Of a DNA stretch of 64,000 nt, positions 10,558 to 20,582 are shown in pieces. The notes beneath the pieces are model-generated. The model did no database searches. It saw nothing but the letters and a program-made list of their open reading frames with translations, and was not told the DNA's origin. The translations under genes were made by a program, and so were the position numbers. How positions within the stretch are numbered: position 1 is the first letter of the stretch; every line of letters begins with the position of its first letter. Origin of the DNA: Erodium maritimum (Eukaryota > Streptophyta > Magnoliopsida > Geraniales > Geraniaceae); the NCBI GenBank assembly GCA_963921825.1, contig OY997593.1, forward strand, positions 46,639,111 through 46,703,110, written 5' to 3'.

Positions 10558-11168
10558 TTTTTTTTTATCAGAGAGAAATAATTGCATAAAAAAGAGCCGT
10601 GAATCCCGAAAAAGGAGTCACAAACCAACAAGTCCAACAACCAGCAAAAAGAAAAAGAAAAAACACAAACCCCAACACCTACAGAAAGGCCTAACCAGGC
10701 TTCCTAACAAAAGAGGCCAAACCGCCTAAACACATTAACGAAAAAACACCCCAGCATCCGCCCTGGGTGAGTGGCAACCAATGCTAGAAGGAATCGTCGA
10801 TGCCAACCCGCCAACAAGCTTCGGACCAGCGAAACCTCAGTACTCGACAACACCGCCGTTCCACTAGGGCTCCACCCTGAGCTACATCCAACACATCAAT
10901 GACCAACACCACTAAGATGGTATGAATGTACTACGGTATCCAGCTCTGTTAGACAACCTTCAACATTGTAGGGAACGAGTACCACCGGTGGCCAACACCA
11001 TAACCCATCACGAACCCTAGCACCTGTAAATCTGTCCTGACCCACGCCAGTACCAACAAACCTACAGAGAAAACAACGACAAGAGTCCAACAAAACAAGA
11101 AGTGAACCAACCTCAAACAGTCATACCCCGATGGAGAATGGCTCCACCGATCCGTTGGTGGCCAACAC
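10558..11168 (-). mobile_element. 5'-truncated L1-type LINE, 611 bp, with 14-bp target duplication
   Basis: Flanked by identical CATTATATATAGTC at 10544-10557 and 11169-11182. On the minus strand it ends in TTTCTCTCTGATAAAA followed by an A tract. The same 3' terminus is found on the LINE at 20583-23032, so the two share a family. Only 3' untranslated-like sequence remains. The minus frame at 10896-11093 is not convincing protein. Confidence 0.8.
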
Positions 11169-11182
11169 CATTATATATAGTC

Positions 11183-12533
11183 ATGAGCATCATTTGGTTC
11201 TGCAAGAGCTTAAGATGACTAGCCCTACTAGTCTCCCTTGAAGCGACACCATTTTACTCTCACATAGGAGATTCTTTTGCTCAATACTCTTGATGCACAA
11301 GGAACCATTAAAAACAATGCTCATTCTCAACACGTTAAATTAAACACGTTAAATTATCACTGTTTCTACATCATTATAACAGACATGGGGTTAACCCTGT
11401 ACAATGACCTTATAAAATTTATGCAATTAGAATGCCCCATTAAATTAAACATAGATCTTGGGATATCTAGTCAATTAGATAAGGTTTTCCTTCACATAAC
11501 GCATTCAATGTTTTCAGGCTTTTATCCACATACCTTTATAACTAGACAACCTTTAGGTTAACGGATCCGTAGTGTTATCATTTGATCGATTAATAACAAT
11601 AAATCTTGTTTAAGATTAGTTGTTGTGTCGGCTACACATGTTTTGACTCAAGCTTCGGGTCTTATTAGTTACTGTTTTGTTATGCACGTATATCTTGGAC
11701 ATGAATCTTGGTCAGTCAGGAATTTTCCTTGAGAATTTCCCTAGCGTGACTGACACCCACATTAACAAGTAATCAAGAAAAAGATTTTCCCTTTTCATAA
11801 TCATCCAAAGTTGAAATTATTCATTTTTCTCATACAACGAATAAAATTAATTAGCTCTTAAATTCTCAAATTGAATTCAAGAATCCAAATTCAATCGTGC
11901 TTCACGCTGAAAAAGAAACCGATTAAATAATTGATCACAACAAATCTTAACTCAAGTTCTGATCTAAAGGTTAAATGGGGTTTTGAAGCGTGCTCATCAG
12001 AGAAGATAAGTTCGTCGTCAATTCGCCACGAGTTCGCCATGTGTTCTTTGTTAAGGACCATGTGTTCGTCTTCTACAGGATGTCGTTAGAGTCATTCACA
12101 TATATTGGACATCGTAAACACTAATTTAATTTGTTGTACGTGACTGTTAACTAAATTTTTACTTTTCTAGAAAAGTTTATAACCTGTCTTTTAGAGCTCT
12201 TAGGATTGAGTGGCAGTGAAGGTTTTTAATTTGCTGCATGAGCATAGTTAACTAGTCTTTGGTAGGCATTGATAGTTAACTTGTGTATTTCTTGAACAAG
12301 TTTGTTTCTATCGAGTTTTGTTTCATTTCTAAAAATCTGTGTGCAACCCAATGGGTTATTCAGAGCGCTTTTCTTTTCAATTTTTTCTACTTACAAAGGA
12401 GGAGTACAATAGTTATTTCATATTATTTTGCTAGTTTTTAATTATTTTAAAAAAGATTAATAGACAACAAAAGAATATCAAATTCATAGTGCAAAACAGG
12501 GAGGAGAAATCTGGTGAGAAACATGTTTTAACG
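11183..12533. other. AT-rich spacer, no gene seen
   Basis: The 94-codon plus frame at 11277-11561 has no recognised motif and no coding bias. No element ends found. Confidence 0.4.
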
Positions 12534-13747
12534 TAGGAACCGCGAGAACCAATCTAAGCCATCCATTTTAAGAATGGATGGATGAGATGCAATTGAGTAA
12601 TTGACTTGTTGACTGCAAAAAAACATCATTTTTAAATAAGTGGTAAGGGCTTTTTAGTAAAACTATCATATTACTTTTTTTAATCAATTCATTAATTTAA
12701 TTTTTCCCGCTTCGTTTGAACTCCGATTGGCTTCAAATTTGCACCATTAGTTTTGTTTTTTAAGGGCTTTAAATCAACAATTTGTTCTGGATTTATCAAC
12801 ACTTTTACACTGGTTTTATCAATACTTTACACTGGTTTTATCACCTCATTTTCCAAAACTGATCATGATTTTATCACCTCATCGCGTGCTTTTTATGAAC
12901 ACTAGTTTTATCAACACTAAACACTAGGTTTATCATTCAATTACGTGTGTTTTATCACCCCCATCACATGTTTTTTTGAAGCACGAAATTTTTTTTATAT
13001 CGGGGCTGGTTTTTAAAGAAATTATATATGGGTAATTTTTATCAACACTTTACTATGGTTTTATTAACACTTTACACTGGTTTTATCAACACTCTACACT
13101 GGTTTTATCACCCCATTCTTCAAAACTGATCATGATTTGTATCATTTCATCACATGCTTTTTATGAACACCAGTTTTATCAACACTAAACACTAGGTTTA
13201 TCATTGAATTACGTGTGTTTTATCACCCCATCACAAGTTATTTTTCATCAACGTTAAACTCTAATGTATCACACTTATTATCAAAATTGAACATGGTTTT
13301 TATCACCTCATTATTTTTTTCTTATCACCTCATTACATCTTTTTTATCAACATTTAGCACTAGTTTGGTACTCCGATTTAAAACATTTATTAGTTAAGAT
13401 TTATCAACACTCAATATTATTTTTATCACCTTGATATAAATTTTTATTTTCGTGCTTCAAAATATATTCATGAATGATCTTGATTTAAAGCCCTTGAAAA
13501 AAGAAAAATATTGGCGCAAGTTTGAAGTTAATCGGAGTTCAAACGAATCGGGAAATATTAAATTAGTGAATTGGTTAAAAAAATGGACAATTATCCACAT
13601 GACATCATGCTATTACAATTATGCCCTTACTTGTGTAGAGAAAGATGAAAGTGGCGTGTATATGGGTTGGATTGGGTGATGATGTGACATTTTGATGAGT
13701 GTTGGATCATAGGTGGGTGTGAGTAGGATTGGTTCTCACGGTTCCTA
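12534..13747. mobile_element. unclassified inverted-repeat element, ~1.2 kb
   Basis: The left end TAGGAACCGCGAGAACCAATC (from 12534) is mirrored at 13727-13747 (GATTGGTTCTCACGGTTCCTA). After ~100 diverged bases both sides share a second inverted block (TTTCCCG-TTCGTTTGAACTCCGATT, about 12700-12785 against 13480-13565). No clear target duplication was found. The right end abuts TATATATA, as do the related repeats at 48.2-50.7 kb, which share the AACTCCGATT...AGGGCTTT block. No transposase. Confidence 0.6.
12797..13245 (+). repeat. direct duplication inside the inverted-repeat element
   Basis: Two ~190-210-bp copies (about 12797-12985 and 13033-13245), each with the order TTTATCAACACTTTACACTGG, CCAAAACTGATCATGATTT, ATGAACACTAGTTTTATCAACAC and ACGTGTGTTTTATCACC. 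They are made of smaller GGTTTTATCAACACT-type units. Confidence 0.65.
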
Positions 13748-14067
13748 TATATATTAAGAGTGGTCTTCAATAGATTATCACTCCAAAACATGATTATCAA
13801 AGGTATAAGGTATTTAAGTTTTTTTGGTTGTATTGTATCATATGGTTAGCCAATGTATTTTTATTTAGTTACTCTGAACTGCTCCTTTTTAAAAAAGGAC
13901 TTGTAAATCTGGAAAACGGATTTTCTATGAGAATATTCATCCCGAAACATTTGTCAACTGGTGTTAAGATATACTGTAGAGTAATCTGAATTAATGAACA
14001 AAAGAATTTTGTATTCACAGATGCATCGTTACACCAAATCATTTCAACATCTATATGAGTTTATTTT
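13748..14067. other. AT-rich 3' flank of the gene at 14068-14709
   Basis: Downstream side of the minus-strand gene. It presumably contains its 3' untranslated region; no definite polyadenylation signal was assigned. Confidence 0.4.
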
Positions 14068-14709
14068 CTACAGTTGAAGAGGCTTTGGTGCTGCCATGCT
14101 CCTCCTCTTCCACAAGTTAACCTCTTTTCTCGGCTGCACCTCCCTTCCCCCGCCGCCGATCCTAATAGGCGCAGAAAACGGTTCCACGCTGCTTTCTTCG
14201 TCGGAATAATAATCTCGGTGGTCGGACTCCACCGGAGTGATCTGCGTGGTCCAGTCAAAACTCGCAAACGTATCTCTCCCGCTAGCAAAGCGCTTTAACT
14301 GACCAATAGAAGGCGCTCTGTTCGAAGAGACCTGCTTACTGTCACCGGATTTCCCGGCGCCGCCGAAGATTCTGCGGATAGCCGCTGCTTGATTCCTGAC
14401 CACGCGAGGAGACCATATTCCGGCGGCAGGCTTAGGTTTCGACGATGAAACCGAATTGCTACGACAGGGCTTGTGTTTGGGCTTGATTTGGCCCATGCAG
14501 GACACTTTGGGCGAAGTGGGCTCGTGGGTGTCGAAGGCTGCGGCGTCTTTCTTCTTGCTCCGGCGGGCCACGTCGGGGATGATGGGACCGGAAAAGCCTT
14601 TGGCGGCCCTGCCGGGGGTCAAGGGAGGGTGCCGGAAACTGACGGCGGAGGCTGCTCTGGGGAGGTACTTCAACATCTTCTTCTTCGGTTTAGCCGCTGC
14701 CTTTTCCAT
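14068..14709 (-). CDS. plant-specific protein, At1g76070 / syringolide-induced 14-1-1-like
   Basis: Single uninterrupted exon of 213 codons, ATG at 14709-14707, stop TAG at 14070-14068. The frame stays open 8 codons further upstream but only with GTG, so the ATG start (MEKAAAKPKKKMLKYLP) is chosen. The product is basic, Ser/Pro-rich and probably disordered. It has short blocks: AVSFRHPPLTPGR, GFSGPIIP, a lysine run RRSKKKD, and a C-terminus NLWKRRSMAAPKPLQL. These blocks match the family of Arabidopsis At1g76070 and soybean syringolide-induced protein 14-1-1. The molecular function is unknown; members are reported as elicitor- or stress-responsive. No signal peptide or membrane segment. The assignment rests on recalled family features; a search would confirm it. 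Confidence 0.85.
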   Translation of the reverse strand: MEKAAAKPKKKMLKYLPRAASAVSFRHPPLTPGRAAKGFSGPIIPDVARRSKKKDAAAFDTHEPTSPKVSCMGQIKPKHKPCRSNSVSSSKPKPAAGIWSPRVVRNQAAAIRRIFGGAGKSGDSKQVSSNRAPSIGQLKRFASGRDTFASFDWTTQITPVESDHRDYYSDEESSVEPFSAPIRIGGGGREVQPRKEVNLWKRRSMAAPKPLQL

Positions 14710-14742
14710 TACTTGTGTTGTTTCAGTGAACACGGACGGTCT

Positions 14743-14750
14743 TATTTATA
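14743..14750 (-). promoter_or_regulatory. TATA box upstream of the 14068-14709 gene
   Basis: A perfect TATAAATA on the minus strand, only 33 bp before the ATG. If used, transcription would start near 14716 and the leader would be under ~15 nt, so either the leader is very short or another upstream promoter is used. Confidence 0.45.
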
Positions 14751-15530
14751 TTCAGATAACAAGAGATGTTTGGTCAATGGAAATGGGTACGTACGATCAC
14801 GAAATGCTGTGCCGCCTTCTTATCTGAATTATAAAAGAGGAATTGAATATTATTAGTCAAATATATACATACATTTGAATGGTAAATTGAGACGCTAATA
14901 ATGAGATTAGATATAGCTGATTGATTCAGTCCAAGGATAATTAAATATGAAGATAATGAAATTGAGAGACAGATTGTTATTAATAGTAATAATTAATGGG
15001 CAGCGTGCATGTTTTGACTGATTAATATAGCTAATCATAAATGATAATCATACCTGTTTTGATCTTTTTAATTATTATTAAATTTTTGGAAGAGAAAGGT
15101 CCAAGTTGTATTTTATACGTACCACAGAACAGAATAGATACTACTAACTACTAGTGGTTAAGGGTTCCAATCTTAGCCGCAAAACATGATTTGTCTATCC
15201 TTTGTATTTTGTAGCTAGTCAACACAAGGCATCTTGGTATGGTATTGCCCTCGAGCTTCACGTTGGACAATTCCTACTCCATTTTAATATATACTTATCA
15301 TTCATTTCTCAACAAAACTTATATCAAATTCATACTTATGTCCAAATTGTCTAACCACCCGATTACTACTAGAGCAAACTCCTCTAACTATTTGAACATG
15401 CATTTCTTGCTCAAATACCACCGATAAGTTTTATTTTATTTTGTGTTTCAAGGAATATAGTCATGTTCGCCAATAATATATTGGTGGGAAAATATTAATA
15501 TAATATCTTACAAAACATTTGTTTGTATTA
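14751..15530. other. AT-rich spacer, no gene seen
   Basis: Upstream side of the minus-strand gene. No convincing coding frame or repeat. Confidence 0.4.
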
Positions 15531-15700
15531 TAATACTCCGAACTGTTTTTTTTCGTTTTCAGTACCCTGGTAAATATTTAATAATAGTTTGGTACCCCGT
15601 CGTTTCTATCTGTTATTTTTACATTCAAAGAGCATAAAAACTCTAAAATACCTTCACTAACAATCAAATGTTCAAAACTATTCCAACTATAAAATGTCAA
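15531..15700. repeat. fragment of MULE-type end
   Basis: Contains CAGTACCCTGGTAAATA, then TTTGGTACCCC, then CATTCAAAGAGCATAAAA and ACCTTCACTAACAATCAAAT. This is the same order as the left end of the element at 23125 (stacked GTACCC motifs, then CCATCCAAAACACATAAAA and CTTCACTAACAACCAAAT). No right partner was found, so it is a truncated copy. Confidence 0.4.
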
Positions 15701-17455
15701 AATTGTCCTTCTTTCATCTTTAAATTTTCAAAATCTACCATAAAACATCACATTTTTATATATTTCGAAAAAATCATATTTTAATTTTAAAAAAACAACT
15801 TAATTTTTTTTTAAAAAAATTCAGATTTTAATTCGGTCATTTTTCCTTTATTTCTATTTAAAATTAGAATTTAATTTTATATTTATATTTACTCTATAAT
15901 TTATACGAGCTCATCTTCCCCAAATCCCTAACCCAATACTGTGTTTTCATCTTGCCCAAATTCCTTCAATCTTCTTCAAATTACAACTCATCTCCTCCCA
16001 GATAATATCAACACTACACATATGAGTTGTACTTAATTGGTCTACATCTTAAAAAAAACTTGAACAATCTCTAGTTCTTTAATTATACAAAACTTACTGC
16101 AAAAAGTAGCACATGTCAAATTTTAACATAATAGAGGAGGCTGGAGCGATTTCAACTAAAGATTTCAGAAAACCGGCTAAAATTCCATTTCAAATCCAAA
16201 CCCACAACCTGGAATCCCCAACCCCACAACCCTTAGAAGCTTCATAAACCAATCTAGCATTCCTTGTTCTAGACCTTCTAGAATTTAGGTTTCCTTTTAA
16301 TCCTTTTAATTAAATAAAGTACTGAAAAATATATCACTTTTATTTGGTTAGTCGAATACCCCAATTGAGCTATAAGGGTGTTCGGCCAAGCCCTTTTATT
16401 TGTTTATTTAATTACTATACTTTATAATAATTAAATACTAATATTATTTTCCTTTGCGAGAGTTTGTATTAAATAAAAGTGATATGTTTATCATATCAAA
16501 TATGATTTCATATCATTCTATTTGATCGAAACCATGTCGTTCACTTCGTTGTGGCCATTCTCTATTGTGTGTGATCCTTTAGGATTCTATGAGTATTGGT
16601 AGTGAAATGAAACAAGATACTTCACCCACGAGTCATGGGTAACTTCTAACAAGGCTCGTGATTTCCCAAGTCATAGAACTAATGACCGATACTTTGTCAA
16701 GTCATGTTATCATGACTAGTTTTATCCTCGTGTCATTTGACGAGTGTCACGACTGAACAAAGACATGGAAGCATCATCGTTTTTTTCAGTCTCAACATGT
16801 TCTCTTGATTCTAAGTGAGGAATGTAGGTGACAAATCACACGTATGACCATTCTTCTTTTACAAACCTCCTACTCATCAAGAGCAGCCATTATGATGACA
16901 TCTAACTTGTATAATACAAGTGACAAGTCCATATGACCATCACCTATATGTGTCACATGCGTGTATCCAGGACCAATCATAACCTTTATAACTATATGTT
17001 AGGACAACTGTTGGTTATGTCAAATCATGAATCCACCTTATGTAGATCACATGGTGATGTCACGGTCAAAGGACTAAAGACTACTTTGATAGTTGAGATA
17101 TACTCATGTCTCCTTGTTCTATGAAGTATTCTCAAGGTGGGTCGTCCAAATGTCAAACTCTTTGGCATCCGTGACTTTAACTCATATCTCTATATGCGTA
17201 ATCAATAAAACATTATCATCTCGTCAAAATCACTCTAGCTCTAACTATCGGTTCAGGCTAGGGACCTGTGTATGAATCTACTCTTTTTTTTTCTAAGAAT
17301 TCTACTATTTGGGAGTTGCTCCCCAATACCTTAGAAAGAGTACTATACTCACGATTTTACTAACATTACAACTTAATGATAATGAAACGTTTTCCAATTT
17401 ATTTATTAACTCATAAGGACATTTGTAACATGTTAATGTGCATTTGTCCTAAGGA
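15701..17455. other. spacer without recognised gene
   Basis: AT-rich to 16500, then more balanced DNA (16500-17280) with several short open frames and many TCATGT/CACATG motifs. It might be a decayed LTR, but no border, primer site or polyprotein motif was found. Confidence 0.35.
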
Positions 17456-18538
17456 ACAAAACCCCAATACTACTGCCCCTGCTACGCCATCTGACCTTAC
17501 CTCAAGATATGGAGGATTTGACCTAGCGAAGCCTGACCAATCCCACAAGCCAATACAGAGACTACAAACCAGTTTGTGGGAAACCCAATAACAGCATCAC
17601 CACCCCGGACCGAGCCCGAATATTTGGACCCCATACATTCCAACACCGATACAAGATCTCATGCCTAAGGTAGCATCATCAGCAAGAACGGGACGCATTG
17701 TGTCCACTCTTTTCATTCGATCCCCCGATGGGGAATGGAATTCAGGACTTGGAGAGGAAGAGGCAATACATGACCTCCTGCCTAACCAGGCCCCCCCTCT
17801 GAATGATACAAGATCCTTGGAAACTTCCAAGGTATTCCAAGGCGGACCACTAGATGCTCAATCCGGGTCGTCACTGCCGAACTTTCCTTCCCTGACGTAG
17901 CCACCCCCACAGGCGACCCCTAGGGGCGATCTCATCCCCACATTTCCCTTAGAGGGGGTATGACCCAGGATATGACGACCAAGTTGTGAGACATTTCTCG
18001 GCTTTCCCTAGTAGCGGACCATTGGCGAACAACCACTTGAAATGGATGCAAACGACCCATACTTTGTTGTTTCAACCCGGGATACCCGTACCTCAAGGAT
18101 ATATGAGGGATCCACTATGGAATTTAGTTCCAAAAGGAAAGCAGCGAGGCACGTTGAGAGGCCTCACGGATCCCCATGATTCCTCCACTAAGGCAACATG
18201 GGGTATTGTTGAGGAGTCACACCCCGGCTCTGGGGATCAATGTCTAACGATCCCCAGCTTCCTCCTTTCCATGACATACTCCTTGATCGACCGGTACAAC
18301 ATAACGGTATCGATCAAGTCGAGACGGGGAAAACATTATGCAACCATAGTGCTACACACAACTGGAATAGGGACCTACCTCTAGCATCTCCCTGGAATTG
18401 ACCAGGCATTTAGATACAGTATCAGTGTTTCGGATGTCACCGAAACTGTATCTCATCCTATTCGTTGTTTTTCTTCTTTGTACGGTTAACTTGACCACCT
18501 TATTTTCATATCAATAAAATTCTCGCCCGTATGCTAAA
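17456..18538 (+). mobile_element. degenerate LINE 3' fragment
   Basis: GC-richer than its flanks and ending in CAATAAAATTCTCGCCCGTATGCTAAAAAAA, written here in two parts as CAATAAAATTCTCGCC then GTATGCTAAAAAAA. This resembles the AATAAAATTTTCTCTCTGAT-A(n) 3' end of the LINE at 20583-23032. The interior has proline/serine-rich broken frames (for example 17661-17900 and 17986-18384), as in LINE ORF1 or 3' UTR, without a clear domain. No target duplication was found, so the left border is approximate. Confidence 0.4.
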
Positions 18539-19128
18539 AAAACTACGAGACATTAAAATAACATAAAATTCATAAATAAAAAGTTCTTGTATCGTTCTTG
18601 AAACATAAGTTGTGACACCATAATTTATCCAAATAGCACTATAAAAAACTTTAGCTAAATTTGCTCAAAAGTAGGCAATTTTTCTGATAATGTTCGATCA
18701 TTTTATAGAAGCGACACATATTGTTGCTAGGTTCCTTTTACGGATGTGGGAAGATGACTTATTCGATCTTGATAGTCCTTTTACATCTTCCTTTCATGGT
18801 TTATTTGAAGCTCCTTTATGACCAATCAAATTAACAAAATGATTTTCTACTTACTTCCTCTTGAATGAGCATATATTATTTTTCAAGCACATTCCATTTA
18901 TCATTTTTAGTATTACAATGTACATGAAATGTACTGCACTCAAAAGTAATGAATAAAGGATACACGTTATTAGGAAATTTTCATTCACTTTCATTCTCAT
19001 AGTCTTCAATCTTGCTAAAATATTGTCATTTTGACAACATGCTTATGAATGGTACAAGAATCATCGAACTTTATGGTGGTTAATGTACCCATTAATATAC
19101 TCATTGATGCCCCCATTAAATGACTTAT
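18539..19128. other. AT-rich spacer, no gene seen
   Basis: No coding motif or element border found. Confidence 0.4.
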
Positions 19129-19145
19129 AAACACGACGAAGAGTT

Positions 19146-19220
19146 GCCTTTTAAAGATGCCTATGTTACAGGTTTCCGTCTTGGTTGTCTGTTCTAATAA
19201 TATAATCGCCTATCCAAAAA
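19146..19220 (+). mobile_element. very short retroposon (75 bp) with 17-bp target duplication
   Basis: A 75-bp insert ending AATATAATCGCCTATCC plus an A tract. It is flanked by the direct repeat AAACACGACGAAGAGTT at 19129-19145 and 19221-19237. The end resembles plant L1 3' tails, so it is probably a severely 5'-truncated LINE copy. Confidence 0.75.
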
Positions 19221-19237
19221 AAACACGACGAAGAGTT

Positions 19238-19900
19238 ATTCTCCACAAATTTCATAAATCTCATAACATCTTTACTTTCATTAAGTGTGAACTCAATATT
19301 GTTTTCTACAATCATTCACATAAACATTAGGCTCAATTTATTAAACCTTTCACAAGCTTCATGGAAGAATCTTTACTCAGTGTTATTAGTATTCGTAAGA
19401 GCAACACATTTGTCACTTAAGAGTGTTTAATCAAGGTTCAGATTACTGAGGTGAAACCAAACTTATCCACACCATTAGAAGAAATTAACCTTGTTAAACT
19501 TAGTAACAAACGTGTTGTGCGCACAAAAGAAACAAGAGTAAATGCAGGAAAATATATATTATATGCTCACACATTATTGCTTTGAGTAATATAGTTATCT
19601 ATAATTTAGATTCATAAACATCATGTAAAACAATCATGAATTATATTGAAGTTATATTGAAGTTCACCTTGGGTGTAACCACAATATATAACAAACATAA
19701 AACATAATTGATGCTCAAAATAATTCTACGTAATTGACAACTAACATACTACAATTAAGCACATTTGTAATTTTTGGATATACTAAACATACTTAACCGA
19801 GCACATCAACTTGCCACAATAATGTTCATAAATTATAAAACAAATAATCAACCTTTAGGCGACCCATAAATAACTTATAACTATGAACTTCAATATATTT
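19238..19900. other. AT-rich spacer, no gene seen
   Basis: No coding motif or element border found. Confidence 0.4.
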
Positions 19901-19913
19901 AAGATAATATTTA

Positions 19914-20051
19914 ATTATTATGGTTCCATGAGCACTGGGACTACTACGGTCGGCTCGGACATACATCTGGAACCCGGGGCGGTCACGCCCTGCCTTGTTT
20001 GATTACCTTTGGGTATTTATGAAAGTCTCCGGTTACCCGTTTAAAAAAAAG
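19914..20051 (+). mobile_element. short retroposon (138 bp) with 13-bp target duplication
   Basis: Flanked by AAGATAATATTTA at 19901-19913 and 20052-20064 and ending CCGGTTACCCGTTTAAAAAAAA. The GC-rich core (CCCGGGGCGGTCACGCCC) contrasts with the AT-rich site. A SINE or a truncated LINE of a different family from the 19146 copy; no RNA polymerase III boxes were identified with confidence. Confidence 0.7.
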
Positions 20052-20157
20052 AAGATAATATTTAAAATACAATAATGTTATTCAATTCATATGCATCGCA
20101 CAAGCATGAGCGGTTGAAATTATTTTTGTTTTAATGTTTGCGAATCTTTCAAATATG

Positions 20158-20570
20158 GCCGTTTTGACGACTAACAAATCAATATACAATGTATATATGA
20201 TTAAAAACTATCATACTCATTTGTTAAATAATTTCATTCTATTTGACATTGTTTACGACTCTTTTAATTTGGCCACTTTGGTGACTAACAAATTAATTCA
20301 TAGTGTAGACGAGTAAACGATTCATTAGATTTATTTTAATTTAATGTCTAACAAATATATTCATAAGATATACATCATATTAAAATTAGCATATTCATAG
20401 TCAAACGATTACATTCAGTTTGACATTGTCTATAGATCTTTCTAACTCGGTCACTTTGGCGACTAACGAATGGTTTCATTATATAGACAACTACACAAAT
20501 AAGGAATTATATTTAATTTAAATATCCATATAACTTTATAATTTGGTCACTTTGGTGATTAACAATTTAA
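20158..20570 (+). repeat. degenerate four-copy repeat
   Basis: The motif GG(C/T)C(A/G)(C/T)TTTGGYGACTAACAAAT recurs near 20158, 20271, 20452 and 20546, each time preceded by TTTAATTTGG-like sequence. Spacing is irregular (113, 181, 94). Probably an ancient tandem repeat. Confidence 0.45.
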
Positions 20571-20582
20571 TCATAATTTGGA

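Noticed and set aside
15240..15427. 60-codon frame near 15.2 kb
   Set aside because: Short, AT-rich, without motif or neighbours supporting a gene.
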